From Flammeovirgaceae bacterium UBA5008 (GTDB lineage: Bacteria > Bacteroidota > Bacteroidia > Cytophagales > Cyclobacteriaceae), in contig DGYK01000038.1 of the NCBI GenBank assembly GCA_002398365.1, forward strand, positions 1 through 13,949: a DNA stretch of 13,949 nucleotides, written 5' to 3'. The position numbers and the translations under genes are program-made. Every line of letters starts with the position of its first letter. The stretch's first letter is position 1. This document shows, in pieces, positions 1-6,748 of the stretch. The notes under the pieces were generated by a model. The model worked only from the letters and a program-made list of their open reading frames with translations. It made no database searches and was not told the DNA's origin.

Positions 1-842
1 TCTTTGAACTTGGAGGTCACTCAATTAAAGCGATGCAGGTATTATCGAAAATCAGGCAAGAATTTGGTGAAAGAATCCTCCTGATGGATATTTTCAACAA
101 TCCAACCATAGCCGAATTGTCTGGCCTGATCAATCATCGTCATGAGACGGGGCTTCTCTTTGCGTTGAACAAAATAATGCCTCAGCGGAAAAACATTTTC
201 TTTATTCCACCAATTGTTGGCTCTTCAACAGTCTTTCGGGAACTAGCAACATACTTGTCTCAAGATTTCAACGCGTACGGCTTTCAATACAAAGGATTTG
301 ATAACGATCAGCCATTTGACAAAACCATCGTTGGAATCGCAAAGACTTTTATTGCCGAGGCGAAGCCGATTACTCCTCAAAGTAGCGTAACCTTGGTTGG
401 GTATTCAATGGGAGCGACCGTGGCGTTTGAGGCAGCTAAAATACTGGAGAAAGACGGCGTAAAAGTCAAATTAATTTTTATTGATAGAGGTGTGACTGAA
501 ACCGTCAACGATGAAATGTCCATCGAAGAAGAAACTATAGAAGTGATATTAGATAAAGATTATAAATCTTGGCTGCAAGAACTTCATCACACAGATATTC
601 AAAGAATTAAAAAACTCATAATTAACAATTTCAGAGCACTGGATCATCATCGTGTCATCGGTACGGTAACGGCGTCGATAGTTGCTATAGAAGCAACGAA
701 CGGCACCACGACGGAAAAAATGCAGAATTGGAGAGCGCACACGAGCGGGAGCTTTAATTGTCATTACATTAATTCAGACCACTACAGTATTGTGGACAAC
801 GAAAACAGCGCCCTTCTAGCTAAAATAATATTAGAGAGCTGA
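1..842 (+). CDS. NRPS 3' end: peptidyl carrier protein plus terminal thioesterase (partial)
   Basis: This is the last part of an NRPS gene whose 5' end lies outside the window; the first whole codon is at 3. It opens inside a carrier domain: FELGGHSIKA carries the serine (codon 21-23) that takes phosphopantetheine, and the domain ends near position 150. A type I thioesterase follows. It begins at the strand IFFIPPIVGSS and has the nucleophile motif GYSMG (Ser codon 405-407), a likely acid in FIDRG (Asp 483-485) and a likely His in SDHYSIV (780-782). The complete alpha/beta-hydrolase triad suggests it is active. In this family the enzyme takes the finished peptide from the last carrier and releases it by hydrolysis or macrocyclisation; which one cannot be read here. 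The gene stops with TGA at 840-842. An IS remnant separates it from the type II thioesterase. Its peptide is unknown because all upstream modules are missing. Confidence 0.93.
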   Translation, partial: FELGGHSIKAMQVLSKIRQEFGERILLMDIFNNPTIAELSGLINHRHETGLLFALNKIMPQRKNIFFIPPIVGSSTVFRELATYLSQDFNAYGFQYKGFDNDQPFDKTIVGIAKTFIAEAKPITPQSSVTLVGYSMGATVAFEAAKILEKDGVKVKLIFIDRGVTETVNDEMSIEEETIEVILDKDYKSWLQELHHTDIQRIKKLIINNFRALDHHRVIGTVTASIVAIEATNGTTTEKMQNWRAHTSGSFNCHYINSDHYSIVDNENSALLAKIILES

Positions 843-893
843 TGAGCAACGGCTGGATCATAGACCACGCAATCGGGATGAAATTCGAAATAA

Positions 894-1289
894 AGGATTC
901 TTCTAGCGCAACATTGTAGCGAATACTTATCACTTTTGGTACCAGCTCTCAGGGTGATTGAAATAGTGGAGCGAGCTATTGAACGTTATGGTAAACCGCT
1001 TAAGATTCGTACTGACAACGGGCCTGAGTTTCGCTCCAAACGATTTCTGTTGTGGATGAAAAACAAGCATATAGAATGGAACCGCATACAGAAAGGAAAG
1101 CCACAGCAGAACGCCATAATTGAACGGTTCAACAAAACGCATCGTGAAGATGTGCTGGATGCGAATCTATTTTACTCTATTGAACAAGCCAATGAAGTAA
1201 CTGCTAAATGGGTCGATGAATACAATCATGAAAGGCCATATCAATCGCCCAACTATCAAACCCCGCTTATGCAGCGTAGGTTTTCTTAA
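894..1289 (+). pseudogene. Truncated IS3-family transposase (OrfB C-terminal remnant)
   Basis: The open frame starts after a stop at 891-893 and has no credible start codon. Recognisable similarity to IS3-family OrfB begins around 927 (SLLVPALRVIEIVERAIE), which corresponds to the middle of the integrase core. The second and third DDE residues are visible: Asp in RTDNGPEF and Glu in QNAIIERFN. The usual C-terminal EYNHERPYQSPNYQTP block is also present. The N-terminal half of OrfB, including the first catalytic Asp, and all of OrfA are absent, so it cannot encode an active transposase. No convincing terminal inverted repeat or target duplication was found on either side. The reading frame of the remaining piece is intact, so decay may be fairly recent or deletion may have been the main event. 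It sits between the NRPS thioesterase and the type II thioesterase and marks a past rearrangement. Confidence 0.85.
924..1289 (+). mobile_element. IS3-family insertion sequence remnant
   Basis: These are the minimum bounds of the insertion-sequence debris, defined only by the transposase homology. The left edge is a truncation, because the matching protein begins mid-domain. The right end of the element probably lies shortly after the transposase stop, within 1290-1320, but no inverted-repeat partner remains to prove it. Confidence 0.6.
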
Positions 1290-1320
1290 GGCATAAAACT
1301 CTTCGACTGTTCCAACAGAA

Positions 1321-1345
1321 AAGCCCTGCGCTACAGGCAGGGCTT
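1321..1345. terminator. Perfect 9-bp hairpin, possible terminator
   Basis: AAGCCCTGC at 1321-1329 is exactly complementary to GCAGGGCTT at 1337-1345, with a 7-nt loop. On the minus strand the hairpin is followed by TTTTCT, the arrangement of an intrinsic terminator. On the plus strand the stem is followed by GACC and has only two terminal Ts, so plus-strand termination would be weak. No minus-strand gene ends here. It may be a leftover of the IS element or the former terminator of the NRPS transcript. The remaining non-coding sequence, 1346-1513, shows nothing further that I can identify. Confidence 0.4.
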
Positions 1346-1513
1346 GACCATTCCAGTCGTTTGAACTTAACTCTGGCAGGTTGCTCCTCAGCAGAGCCCG
1401 CTTCTCTTTCAGTTCAACTATGCAAAATTCAAATCAGTAATCTATATTTACAATCTAACAAAATTCTCAGCCACTTAACGTTTCAAAATAACCTACCAAG
1501 CACTTTTAAGAAA

Positions 1514-2209
1514 ATGAATCTATTCTGTTTTCCTTACGCAGGCGGCTCTTCCACAATTTTCAGCAAATGGAGCAAACTGTCCGAACCGCACTTAAAGATC
1601 AGGCCTGTTGAATTAGCCGGTCGAGGAAAACGTGTCATGGAACCACTTTATAAGAGCTTTGAAGAAGTGCTGGACGACATACTGCTGAAAATACTTCACG
1701 AAATAGGCAGGGAAGACTACGCTTTGTTCGGTCACAGCCTGGGAGGCAAGATAGCCTTTGAGCTCGCTCAGCGAATTCAGAGGGAGCGTCTTTCGCCTCC
1801 AAAGCATCTAATTATTTCGGGAAGGGGTGCTCCCCTTGAGCGCAATCCGTCTGATACAGATTTTACCAAGCTTTCTGACGAAGACTTCATAATCGAGATC
1901 ACGAAGATGGGCAGTACACCCGTAGAAATATTTGAGAACCAGGAGTTGCGCGAGTTTTTTTTGCCCATATTAAGAAATGATTTTAGGCTCGCACCGTGGG
2001 ACGCAGCGACACACAACCACGAAAAATTACAGTTCCCCATAACAATCTTCTGTGGCAAAGATGAGGGTCTCACCAAAAGCCAAATTAGTGGCTGGCAAAA
2101 GTACTCAGCGCTGCCATGCAATACTTACATTTTTGAAGGTGATCATTTTTTTATTCAAAGCAAACCAGAGGAAGTGGTGGCAACTGTGAACGCCATTTTT
2201 GCAAGATAA
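1514..2209 (+). CDS. Type II thioesterase (NRPS editing thioesterase)
   Basis: A stand-alone 231-residue alpha/beta hydrolase of the family that removes wrong or stalled acyl groups from NRPS and PKS carrier proteins. It opens with the family's typical first strand (NLFCFPYAGGSS) and has PVELAGRGKR at residues 31-40. The catalytic triad is visible: Ser75 in GHSLGG, Asp183 in FCGKDEG and His211 in FEGDHFF. The length is normal for the family. The frame stays open upstream to a TTG at 1361, but the extra 51 residues resemble nothing in the family and begin close to the IS debris. I therefore chose the ATG at 1514, which gives the expected N-terminus; the start is the least certain part. No strong ribosome-binding site is seen. 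Its position beside the NRPS thioesterase and the hydroxylase indicates a house-keeping role for the assembly line. Confidence 0.9.
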   Translation: MNLFCFPYAGGSSTIFSKWSKLSEPHLKIRPVELAGRGKRVMEPLYKSFEEVLDDILLKILHEIGREDYALFGHSLGGKIAFELAQRIQRERLSPPKHLIISGRGAPLERNPSDTDFTKLSDEDFIIEITKMGSTPVEIFENQELREFFLPILRNDFRLAPWDAATHNHEKLQFPITIFCGKDEGLTKSQISGWQKYSALPCNTYIFEGDHFFIQSKPEEVVATVNAIFAR

Positions 2210-2241
2210 GGAGAGCTTCGTCCAGTTACTTTTACTTTCTG

Positions 2242-2279
2242 TTTGTAGAATTTTTAATAGAGGTAAATGCTTATATTTG
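2242..2279 (+). promoter_or_regulatory. Bacteroidota-type promoter upstream of the hydroxylase gene
   Basis: TATATTTG at 2272-2279 matches the Bacteroidota -7 consensus TAnnTTTG exactly. A TTTG at 2242-2245 could be the -33 element, but the 26-nt spacer is longer than the usual range of about 17-23, so that half is doubtful. Transcription would begin near 2286, leaving a leader of about 55 nt before the ATG at 2342. It suggests the hydroxylase can be transcribed independently of the genes to its left. Confidence 0.45.
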
Positions 2280-2341
2280 GCATCAACGGATGAAATCTAA
2301 TTTTTATTTTTATTTCTAAAACGCCTTTACTCATCAGAGTT

Positions 2342-3952
2342 ATGGAAAATCAACCAGTTTACCTTAAGCCTAACGTTGTCGTTGAAGCGCTTGTCGATCG
2401 TTGGTATGCATGGACTCACTTAATTTCTCCCGCAACAACAGCATTAAACATCTTGAGCCGCCATATGACCATCATGGAATCTTATATCGCAGCGCCAGAG
2501 GTTCATGCAGAGGCTGTACTTAATCCAAAAATGCTTGGAGGACCTTTTGTTGACTTGAAAGGAGGGCGAGTGAATGAAGTAGTGGAGTTGCTGGCCAAGA
2601 CGGAAAGTGACCATAGAGAATTGATTGAGTTTGCTCAGGCGATTCGGGCGCTTGATAAGCTGCTAGCTGCCGAGGGAAACGGCTTTAGCCTGGAAAACCT
2701 TTATCAACGGATCCCCACGATCCTGAAAGGATTCGTTGAATTGTATTACGATCGCAATAATAACGCGGGTTTCAGGTTCTTTGAGCCTCTTCTATATAAT
2801 AGTAGGTACTACAAAAAGGCGCTGCAGAGCATTGCGCTTTGGGTGACTGACAATGATCATCGCCCATTTGTATTAAGTACACCAAGACTCGAGGAAAACA
2901 ACGTATTGCATCTCAACATTCCATTTGATCATGCTAGTATTGATGAAATGTCAAAAATGAAACGGAACCCTCAACCCTTCGATTACATCCGGAGAGCGAT
3001 GGGGGTTGCAGACAAAGATATTGCATTGTTTAAAACTTTTTTCACCGCTGAAGAGCCACCTGCTTACAAAAAGTATATGGGAGACCGTGTGCGTATGAGA
3101 TATTTCGGACACGCTTGTATTTTGATCGAAACCAAGGACGTTTGCATTCTCGTTGATCCATTGATCAGCTATTACGGCTATCAATCTGACGTGGCTCATT
3201 TTTCAGACGTCGATTTGCCAGATGTAATTGACTACGTTTTAATTACACACAACCATCAGGATCACATCCTTCTCGAAACGCTGTTGCCGTTAAGACATAA
3301 AATTAAAAACATAGTAGTGCCCAGTTCGAATAGCGGTAAGTTGGAGGATCCCGACCTACTGCTGGTATTGAACAGTATTGGTTTTAACAATGTTAGCGTT
3401 ATAGGTGAAATGCGATCGATCAAATTCGAGGATGTAACCATTAGGGGAATCCCATTCACTGGTGAGCACTGCGATCTCAACATCCTCTCCAAAATTTGTT
3501 ATCTCATTCAGTTTGGAGGATTTCAGTTATTGTTTCTTGCGGACTCACGTATCTTGGAGCCTGAGCTATACAGACGTGTGCATGAGCAAATCGGAGACGT
3601 CGATGTTATCTTTTTGGGGATGGAGTGTGACGGTGCGCCGTTGACATGGCTATACGGCCCGTTAATGACGAAGAAGTTAACACGAGATCAAGATGGAAGC
3701 CGCCGATTGTCGGGTTCGGACTGCGAGAGAGGGATGCACATGGTCGATATCTTTCGTCCCAAGGAGGTCTATGTTTACGCAATGGGCCAGGAACCCTGGG
3801 TGGAGTTTATCAGCAGCATCAAATACACCGACGAGTCAAATCCAATTATCCAGTCTGATAAATTGGTAAGGACTTGTCGCAACCGTGGTTTAATTGCCGA
3901 ACGACTTTATGGTGAAAAAGAAATTCTATATGAGAGGGTTCTGTCATACTAA
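2342..3952 (+). CDS. CmlA-like diiron beta-hydroxylase of carrier-bound amino acids
   Basis: A 536-residue protein with an alpha-helical N-terminal domain (about 1-245) and a metallo-beta-lactamase-fold domain (from MRYFGHACILIETKD at about 252 to the end). The metal motif is H303-N-H305-Q-D307-H308. Further likely ligands are E375 in TGEHCDL and D401 in LADSR, where simple hydrolases of this fold often have His in the first of these places. Length, two-domain layout and ligand spacing match CmlA from chloramphenicol biosynthesis, whose ligand set, as I recall it, is 305, 307, 309, 310, 377 and 403: a constant offset of two. CmlA uses a dinuclear iron centre and O2 to beta-hydroxylate an amino acid while it is bound to an NRPS carrier domain. 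The substrate here is unknown; the ornithine-type module or an unseen module are candidates. The gene has its own likely promoter, no Shine-Dalgarno, and converges on the methyltransferase gene with a 3-nt gap. Confidence 0.85.
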   Translation: MENQPVYLKPNVVVEALVDRWYAWTHLISPATTALNILSRHMTIMESYIAAPEVHAEAVLNPKMLGGPFVDLKGGRVNEVVELLAKTESDHRELIEFAQAIRALDKLLAAEGNGFSLENLYQRIPTILKGFVELYYDRNNNAGFRFFEPLLYNSRYYKKALQSIALWVTDNDHRPFVLSTPRLEENNVLHLNIPFDHASIDEMSKMKRNPQPFDYIRRAMGVADKDIALFKTFFTAEEPPAYKKYMGDRVRMRYFGHACILIETKDVCILVDPLISYYGYQSDVAHFSDVDLPDVIDYVLITHNHQDHILLETLLPLRHKIKNIVVPSSNSGKLEDPDLLLVLNSIGFNNVSVIGEMRSIKFEDVTIRGIPFTGEHCDLNILSKICYLIQFGGFQLLFLADSRILEPELYRRVHEQIGDVDVIFLGMECDGAPLTWLYGPLMTKKLTRDQDGSRRLSGSDCERGMHMVDIFRPKEVYVYAMGQEPWVEFISSIKYTDESNPIIQSDKLVRTCRNRGLIAERLYGEKEILYERVLSY

Positions 3953-3955
3953 GGT

Positions 3956-4858
3956 TCACTGACCTTTCCGGCAGTATACAGAAATAGAATAATAATTATC
4001 CTCGTCGATCAGATCTTCTGTGAGGAACATGTCTAGGCATTCAAGGGCGCAAGAGTTCTTGACGGCTGGATATACTAGCCCAAGAAAGACTAGGAACACG
4101 TCGTGGCTCTCAATCTCTAGAAATTTTTCTATTTTCTTGACAAATTTCTCTGCGGTGTTGTCCGAGAAGGGGCGCCAGAAATACAAAACCAGATTCTCTT
4201 TGGGAAGATAATATTCGAGTGCATCTGTGCACTCAACGGAGAACAGTGAAGACGCGATTTTCCTCTTCGAGCAATAAGCTGCGATATTGTCAGTCGTTAT
4301 GTTACATAAGTGTTGGGAGTGCTCGACACCTACAATCTTTTGGAATGCGTGGTCCGCTGCAAGTAGAAGATTTCGCCCAAGGCCCGCGCCGATATCAATG
4401 AAAACAAATTTCTCGTACACGATACCATATTTTGCCAAGCGCTTCAAGGCCATTTTAACTGACGCTAAAGGACTTGGCGCGCACCTTCCAGAATCGATAA
4501 GGCGTTTCAAGGGCACAATCTCAGGCAGTTCAAATTGGCGAAGTATCATGCCTGTATTTGTGCTGAATTGCCGATCAAAATCAAGAGCCTCCTCGCGCTT
4601 ATTAATCTCGTAGTCTATTTTGGTGTTTGTGCGAAGAAAGCCAATGAGCCAATCGAGATCGATTTGTGAGACTGACCGATAATAATCGTGGACCAGATTA
4701 GTAATATTTTGTGCAACCATTGGATCGCAATGCATTATTACATCGTCGCAGATACGCAACAGCAAAGTTCTTCGCTTTCCCTCATCATTACTCGTTAGAA
4801 TCAGATCTCTAGAGTTTTCGATTCTAGAGGCAAGTTTTTGGGTTAAGCTCTCAGTCAT
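3956..4858 (-). CDS. Class I SAM-dependent methyltransferase
   Basis: A 300-residue protein. The C-terminal two thirds form a Rossmann-type methyltransferase: motif I is DIGAGLGR (155-162), followed by an acidic residue at the end of strand 2 (E179 in VGVEHS), D212 in ECTDALEY and the strand LVLYFWRPF (223-231). The lead-in segment with FDRQFSTNTG (94-103) is common in a family of poorly characterised bacterial methyltransferases. The first 90 residues are probably helical and I do not recognise them; they may bind the substrate or a partner. The acceptor (O, N or C; free product or carrier-bound) cannot be told from sequence. It is the last gene of a minus-strand operon, 42 nt after the ABC exporter, and probably decorates the peptide or a building block. 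No Shine-Dalgarno precedes the ATG. Confidence 0.8.
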   Translation of the reverse strand: MTESLTQKLASRIENSRDLILTSNDEGKRRTLLLRICDDVIMHCDPMVAQNITNLVHDYYRSVSQIDLDWLIGFLRTNTKIDYEINKREEALDFDRQFSTNTGMILRQFELPEIVPLKRLIDSGRCAPSPLASVKMALKRLAKYGIVYEKFVFIDIGAGLGRNLLLAADHAFQKIVGVEHSQHLCNITTDNIAAYCSKRKIASSLFSVECTDALEYYLPKENLVLYFWRPFSDNTAEKFVKKIEKFLEIESHDVFLVFLGLVYPAVKNSCALECLDMFLTEDLIDEDNYYSISVYCRKGQ

Positions 4859-4900
4859 TGCCGTCGTAATTTATTTCTTGGCTGTTAAAACTCAAATAAC

Positions 4901-6691
4901 CTATTCGGCATATTTACTCGCCTGTTTTTGATATAACTGAAAATAATTTGATCTGGATTTAATGAGCTCTTCATGTGTTCCTTGCTCCAGTATGGCCCCT
5001 TGGTTAAGAACAATTATTTTGCTCGCATTTTTTACTGAACTCAATCGGTGTGTAATAAGTACAACCGTAAGCTCTGTCATGTTTTTCTCTAGCGATAAAA
5101 AAATCTTTTCTTCAGTAATAGCATCAACGGAGGCAGTCGGCTCGTCGAGAATTGTGATTGGGGCATTTCTGTAAAACATCCTTGCTACGGCCAATCGCTG
5201 GTGTTGTCCCTTCGACAGGTCAGTACCGTCTTTAAATTGCTTCCAAATCAGTTGATCAAATCGCCTCTGAAAAGAATTAATGAAGTCGTCAGCGCCTGCA
5301 TGTATTGCAGCCGATGACAACCGACTTGTGTTAACCGGTTCTTTGATTCGACCAATCGCAATTGACTCACCGATAGTGACATTATAAGTGGGAAAGTCCT
5401 GAAATAAAATGCCGAGCGAGTTCTGCCATTGCTCGAGAGAAATATTACGCAAGTCAACCCCATTTATTCGAATACAACCTTCGCTGGGATCATATATACG
5501 GCAGAGTAGTTTGATAAGAGTAGTTTTGCCTGATCCATTCTCGCCGATAATTGCGAGCTTTTCTCCTGGACGGATCGTAAATGAAATATTTTTCAATACA
5601 TGATGTGCTCCCTGATCGTCTTGAATTGAGGGATATTTGAAGGAAACATTATCAAAGACAATGGTAGGAGGATTTGATAGTGCTACAGACGTCGGGTCTT
5701 TTCTTGAATATATTTTTGGTTTCAATTCAAATAGTTCAAACCACCGGGCTGCATACTGTACGGCCTCTTCTGTGATGGAGAAAGATTCTATGAAAGTATT
5801 TGTTGTCTGATAAAAGCGAGTGTACGTGTTGAAGGCTAACAAAAGTGCACCTATCTCCATGGTTCCCTCCACGGCCTTCCACCCCATCAACGCAATGGCT
5901 GCAAAAAGGAGTAAGAGATACCACACGCTCAACACTCCATAGGAAACTGTCTTACGAAATTCTCCCTTTGAGACGCTCGCATTGTATTGCTCGGTGTGGT
6001 CCTTAACCTCCTTGTGAAGCCAAGGTTTCAGCTCAAGAAGAATGACATCAATTGCTTTGAACAAATCATCGAAATGCGACTGTCGATTGGCAATGAGTCG
6101 ATGACTCTCCAATGAAAGCCATCGCGTACGAAACAACTCCATACTGTACTTCTTATATGCAAAATAGACTGGAGTGGCGGCGATAATGGCGAAAAGAACA
6201 AGCCACGCGCTGAGCCCCCAAAGAATTACAAGGGAGGTAGCTATGCTCGCCAGTCCGGCAGCAGTATTAAATATGAAATCAAAGATCGTCAGAATACTGT
6301 TCGTTCCCCATTCTTGCGCGCCTTTCAATAAGTTCTGGTAGTAGCTGCTTTCGAGAGTGGCTATGTCCAAGGTACTTTGCTGCTCGATCCTGTATAGGTC
6401 TATTTGCAAATCCATTTGGAGTCGAAATTTATTTCTCCCATACGTGATGACATTACCGATGATTGCGGGTACCACAAATGAGACTGCTAATACGATTCCT
6501 GGGCTAATGAGATCAGTGGCACTGATCATTCCTGCCTTAGTGGCGGCAATACCATCAACAATGTCTGAAAAGCTTGTGAACTGAAGATAAACAAATGCTC
6601 CCTGAAAAAGATTTAACAGAATAAGAACGGCAAACAACCTTGGATTAGTTTTTCGTGCAAGGCCAACGGATTTATGTATAAGTGTGAACAC
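4901..6691 (-). CDS. ABC exporter, fused permease and ATPase
   Basis: A 596-residue half-transporter of the type IV (MsbA/Sav1866-like) exporter fold, which works as a homodimer in the inner membrane. Hydrophobic segments lie at about 19-38, 62-84, 137-155, 161-177 and 253-272, ending near 310. The nucleotide-binding domain follows from about 344. Its motifs are Walker A GENGSGKT (383-390), Q-loop Q431, signature LSKGQ (492-496; Lys replaces the second Gly of LSGGQ, a common variant), Walker B ITILDEP with D516/E517, and the H-loop H548. All catalytic residues are present. No N-terminal peptidase domain is seen, so it is not a leader-cleaving bacteriocin exporter. In this setting it most likely exports the lipopeptide or serves in self-protection. 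The start is GTG at 6691; an AGGAG lies 14 nt upstream, farther than ideal. Confidence 0.92.
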   Translation of the reverse strand: MFTLIHKSVGLARKTNPRLFAVLILLNLFQGAFVYLQFTSFSDIVDGIAATKAGMISATDLISPGIVLAVSFVVPAIIGNVITYGRNKFRLQMDLQIDLYRIEQQSTLDIATLESSYYQNLLKGAQEWGTNSILTIFDFIFNTAAGLASIATSLVILWGLSAWLVLFAIIAATPVYFAYKKYSMELFRTRWLSLESHRLIANRQSHFDDLFKAIDVILLELKPWLHKEVKDHTEQYNASVSKGEFRKTVSYGVLSVWYLLLLFAAIALMGWKAVEGTMEIGALLLAFNTYTRFYQTTNTFIESFSITEEAVQYAARWFELFELKPKIYSRKDPTSVALSNPPTIVFDNVSFKYPSIQDDQGAHHVLKNISFTIRPGEKLAIIGENGSGKTTLIKLLCRIYDPSEGCIRINGVDLRNISLEQWQNSLGILFQDFPTYNVTIGESIAIGRIKEPVNTSRLSSAAIHAGADDFINSFQRRFDQLIWKQFKDGTDLSKGQHQRLAVARMFYRNAPITILDEPTASVDAITEEKIFLSLEKNMTELTVVLITHRLSSVKNASKIIVLNQGAILEQGTHEELIKSRSNYFQLYQKQASKYAE

Positions 6692-6729
6692 GGCTAATTT
6701 ATTATCTCCTCTAATGAAGGATTATGTGC

Positions 6730-6746
6730 AGTTCATTACATGAACT
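6730..6746. repeat. Short inverted repeat between esterase and exporter genes
   Basis: AGTTCAT (6730-6736) and ATGAACT (6740-6746) are perfect complements around a 3-nt centre, in the 57-nt gap of the minus-strand operon, just after the esterase stop. No T-run follows on either strand, so it is unlikely to be a terminator. It could be an mRNA-stabilising hairpin, a protein-binding palindrome, or chance. Confidence 0.3.
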
Positions 6747-6748
6747 AA

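Noticed and set aside
1361..1513. N-terminal extension of the type II thioesterase from TTG 1361
   Set aside because: The 51 extra residues do not resemble the family and begin just beyond the IS/hairpin debris; the ATG at 1514 gives a normal family N-terminus.
3135..3700. Plain metallo-beta-lactamase or antibiotic-hydrolysing enzyme
   Set aside because: The total length, the large N-terminal domain, and the Glu and Asp at the downstream ligand positions fit the CmlA-type oxygenase rather than a hydrolase.
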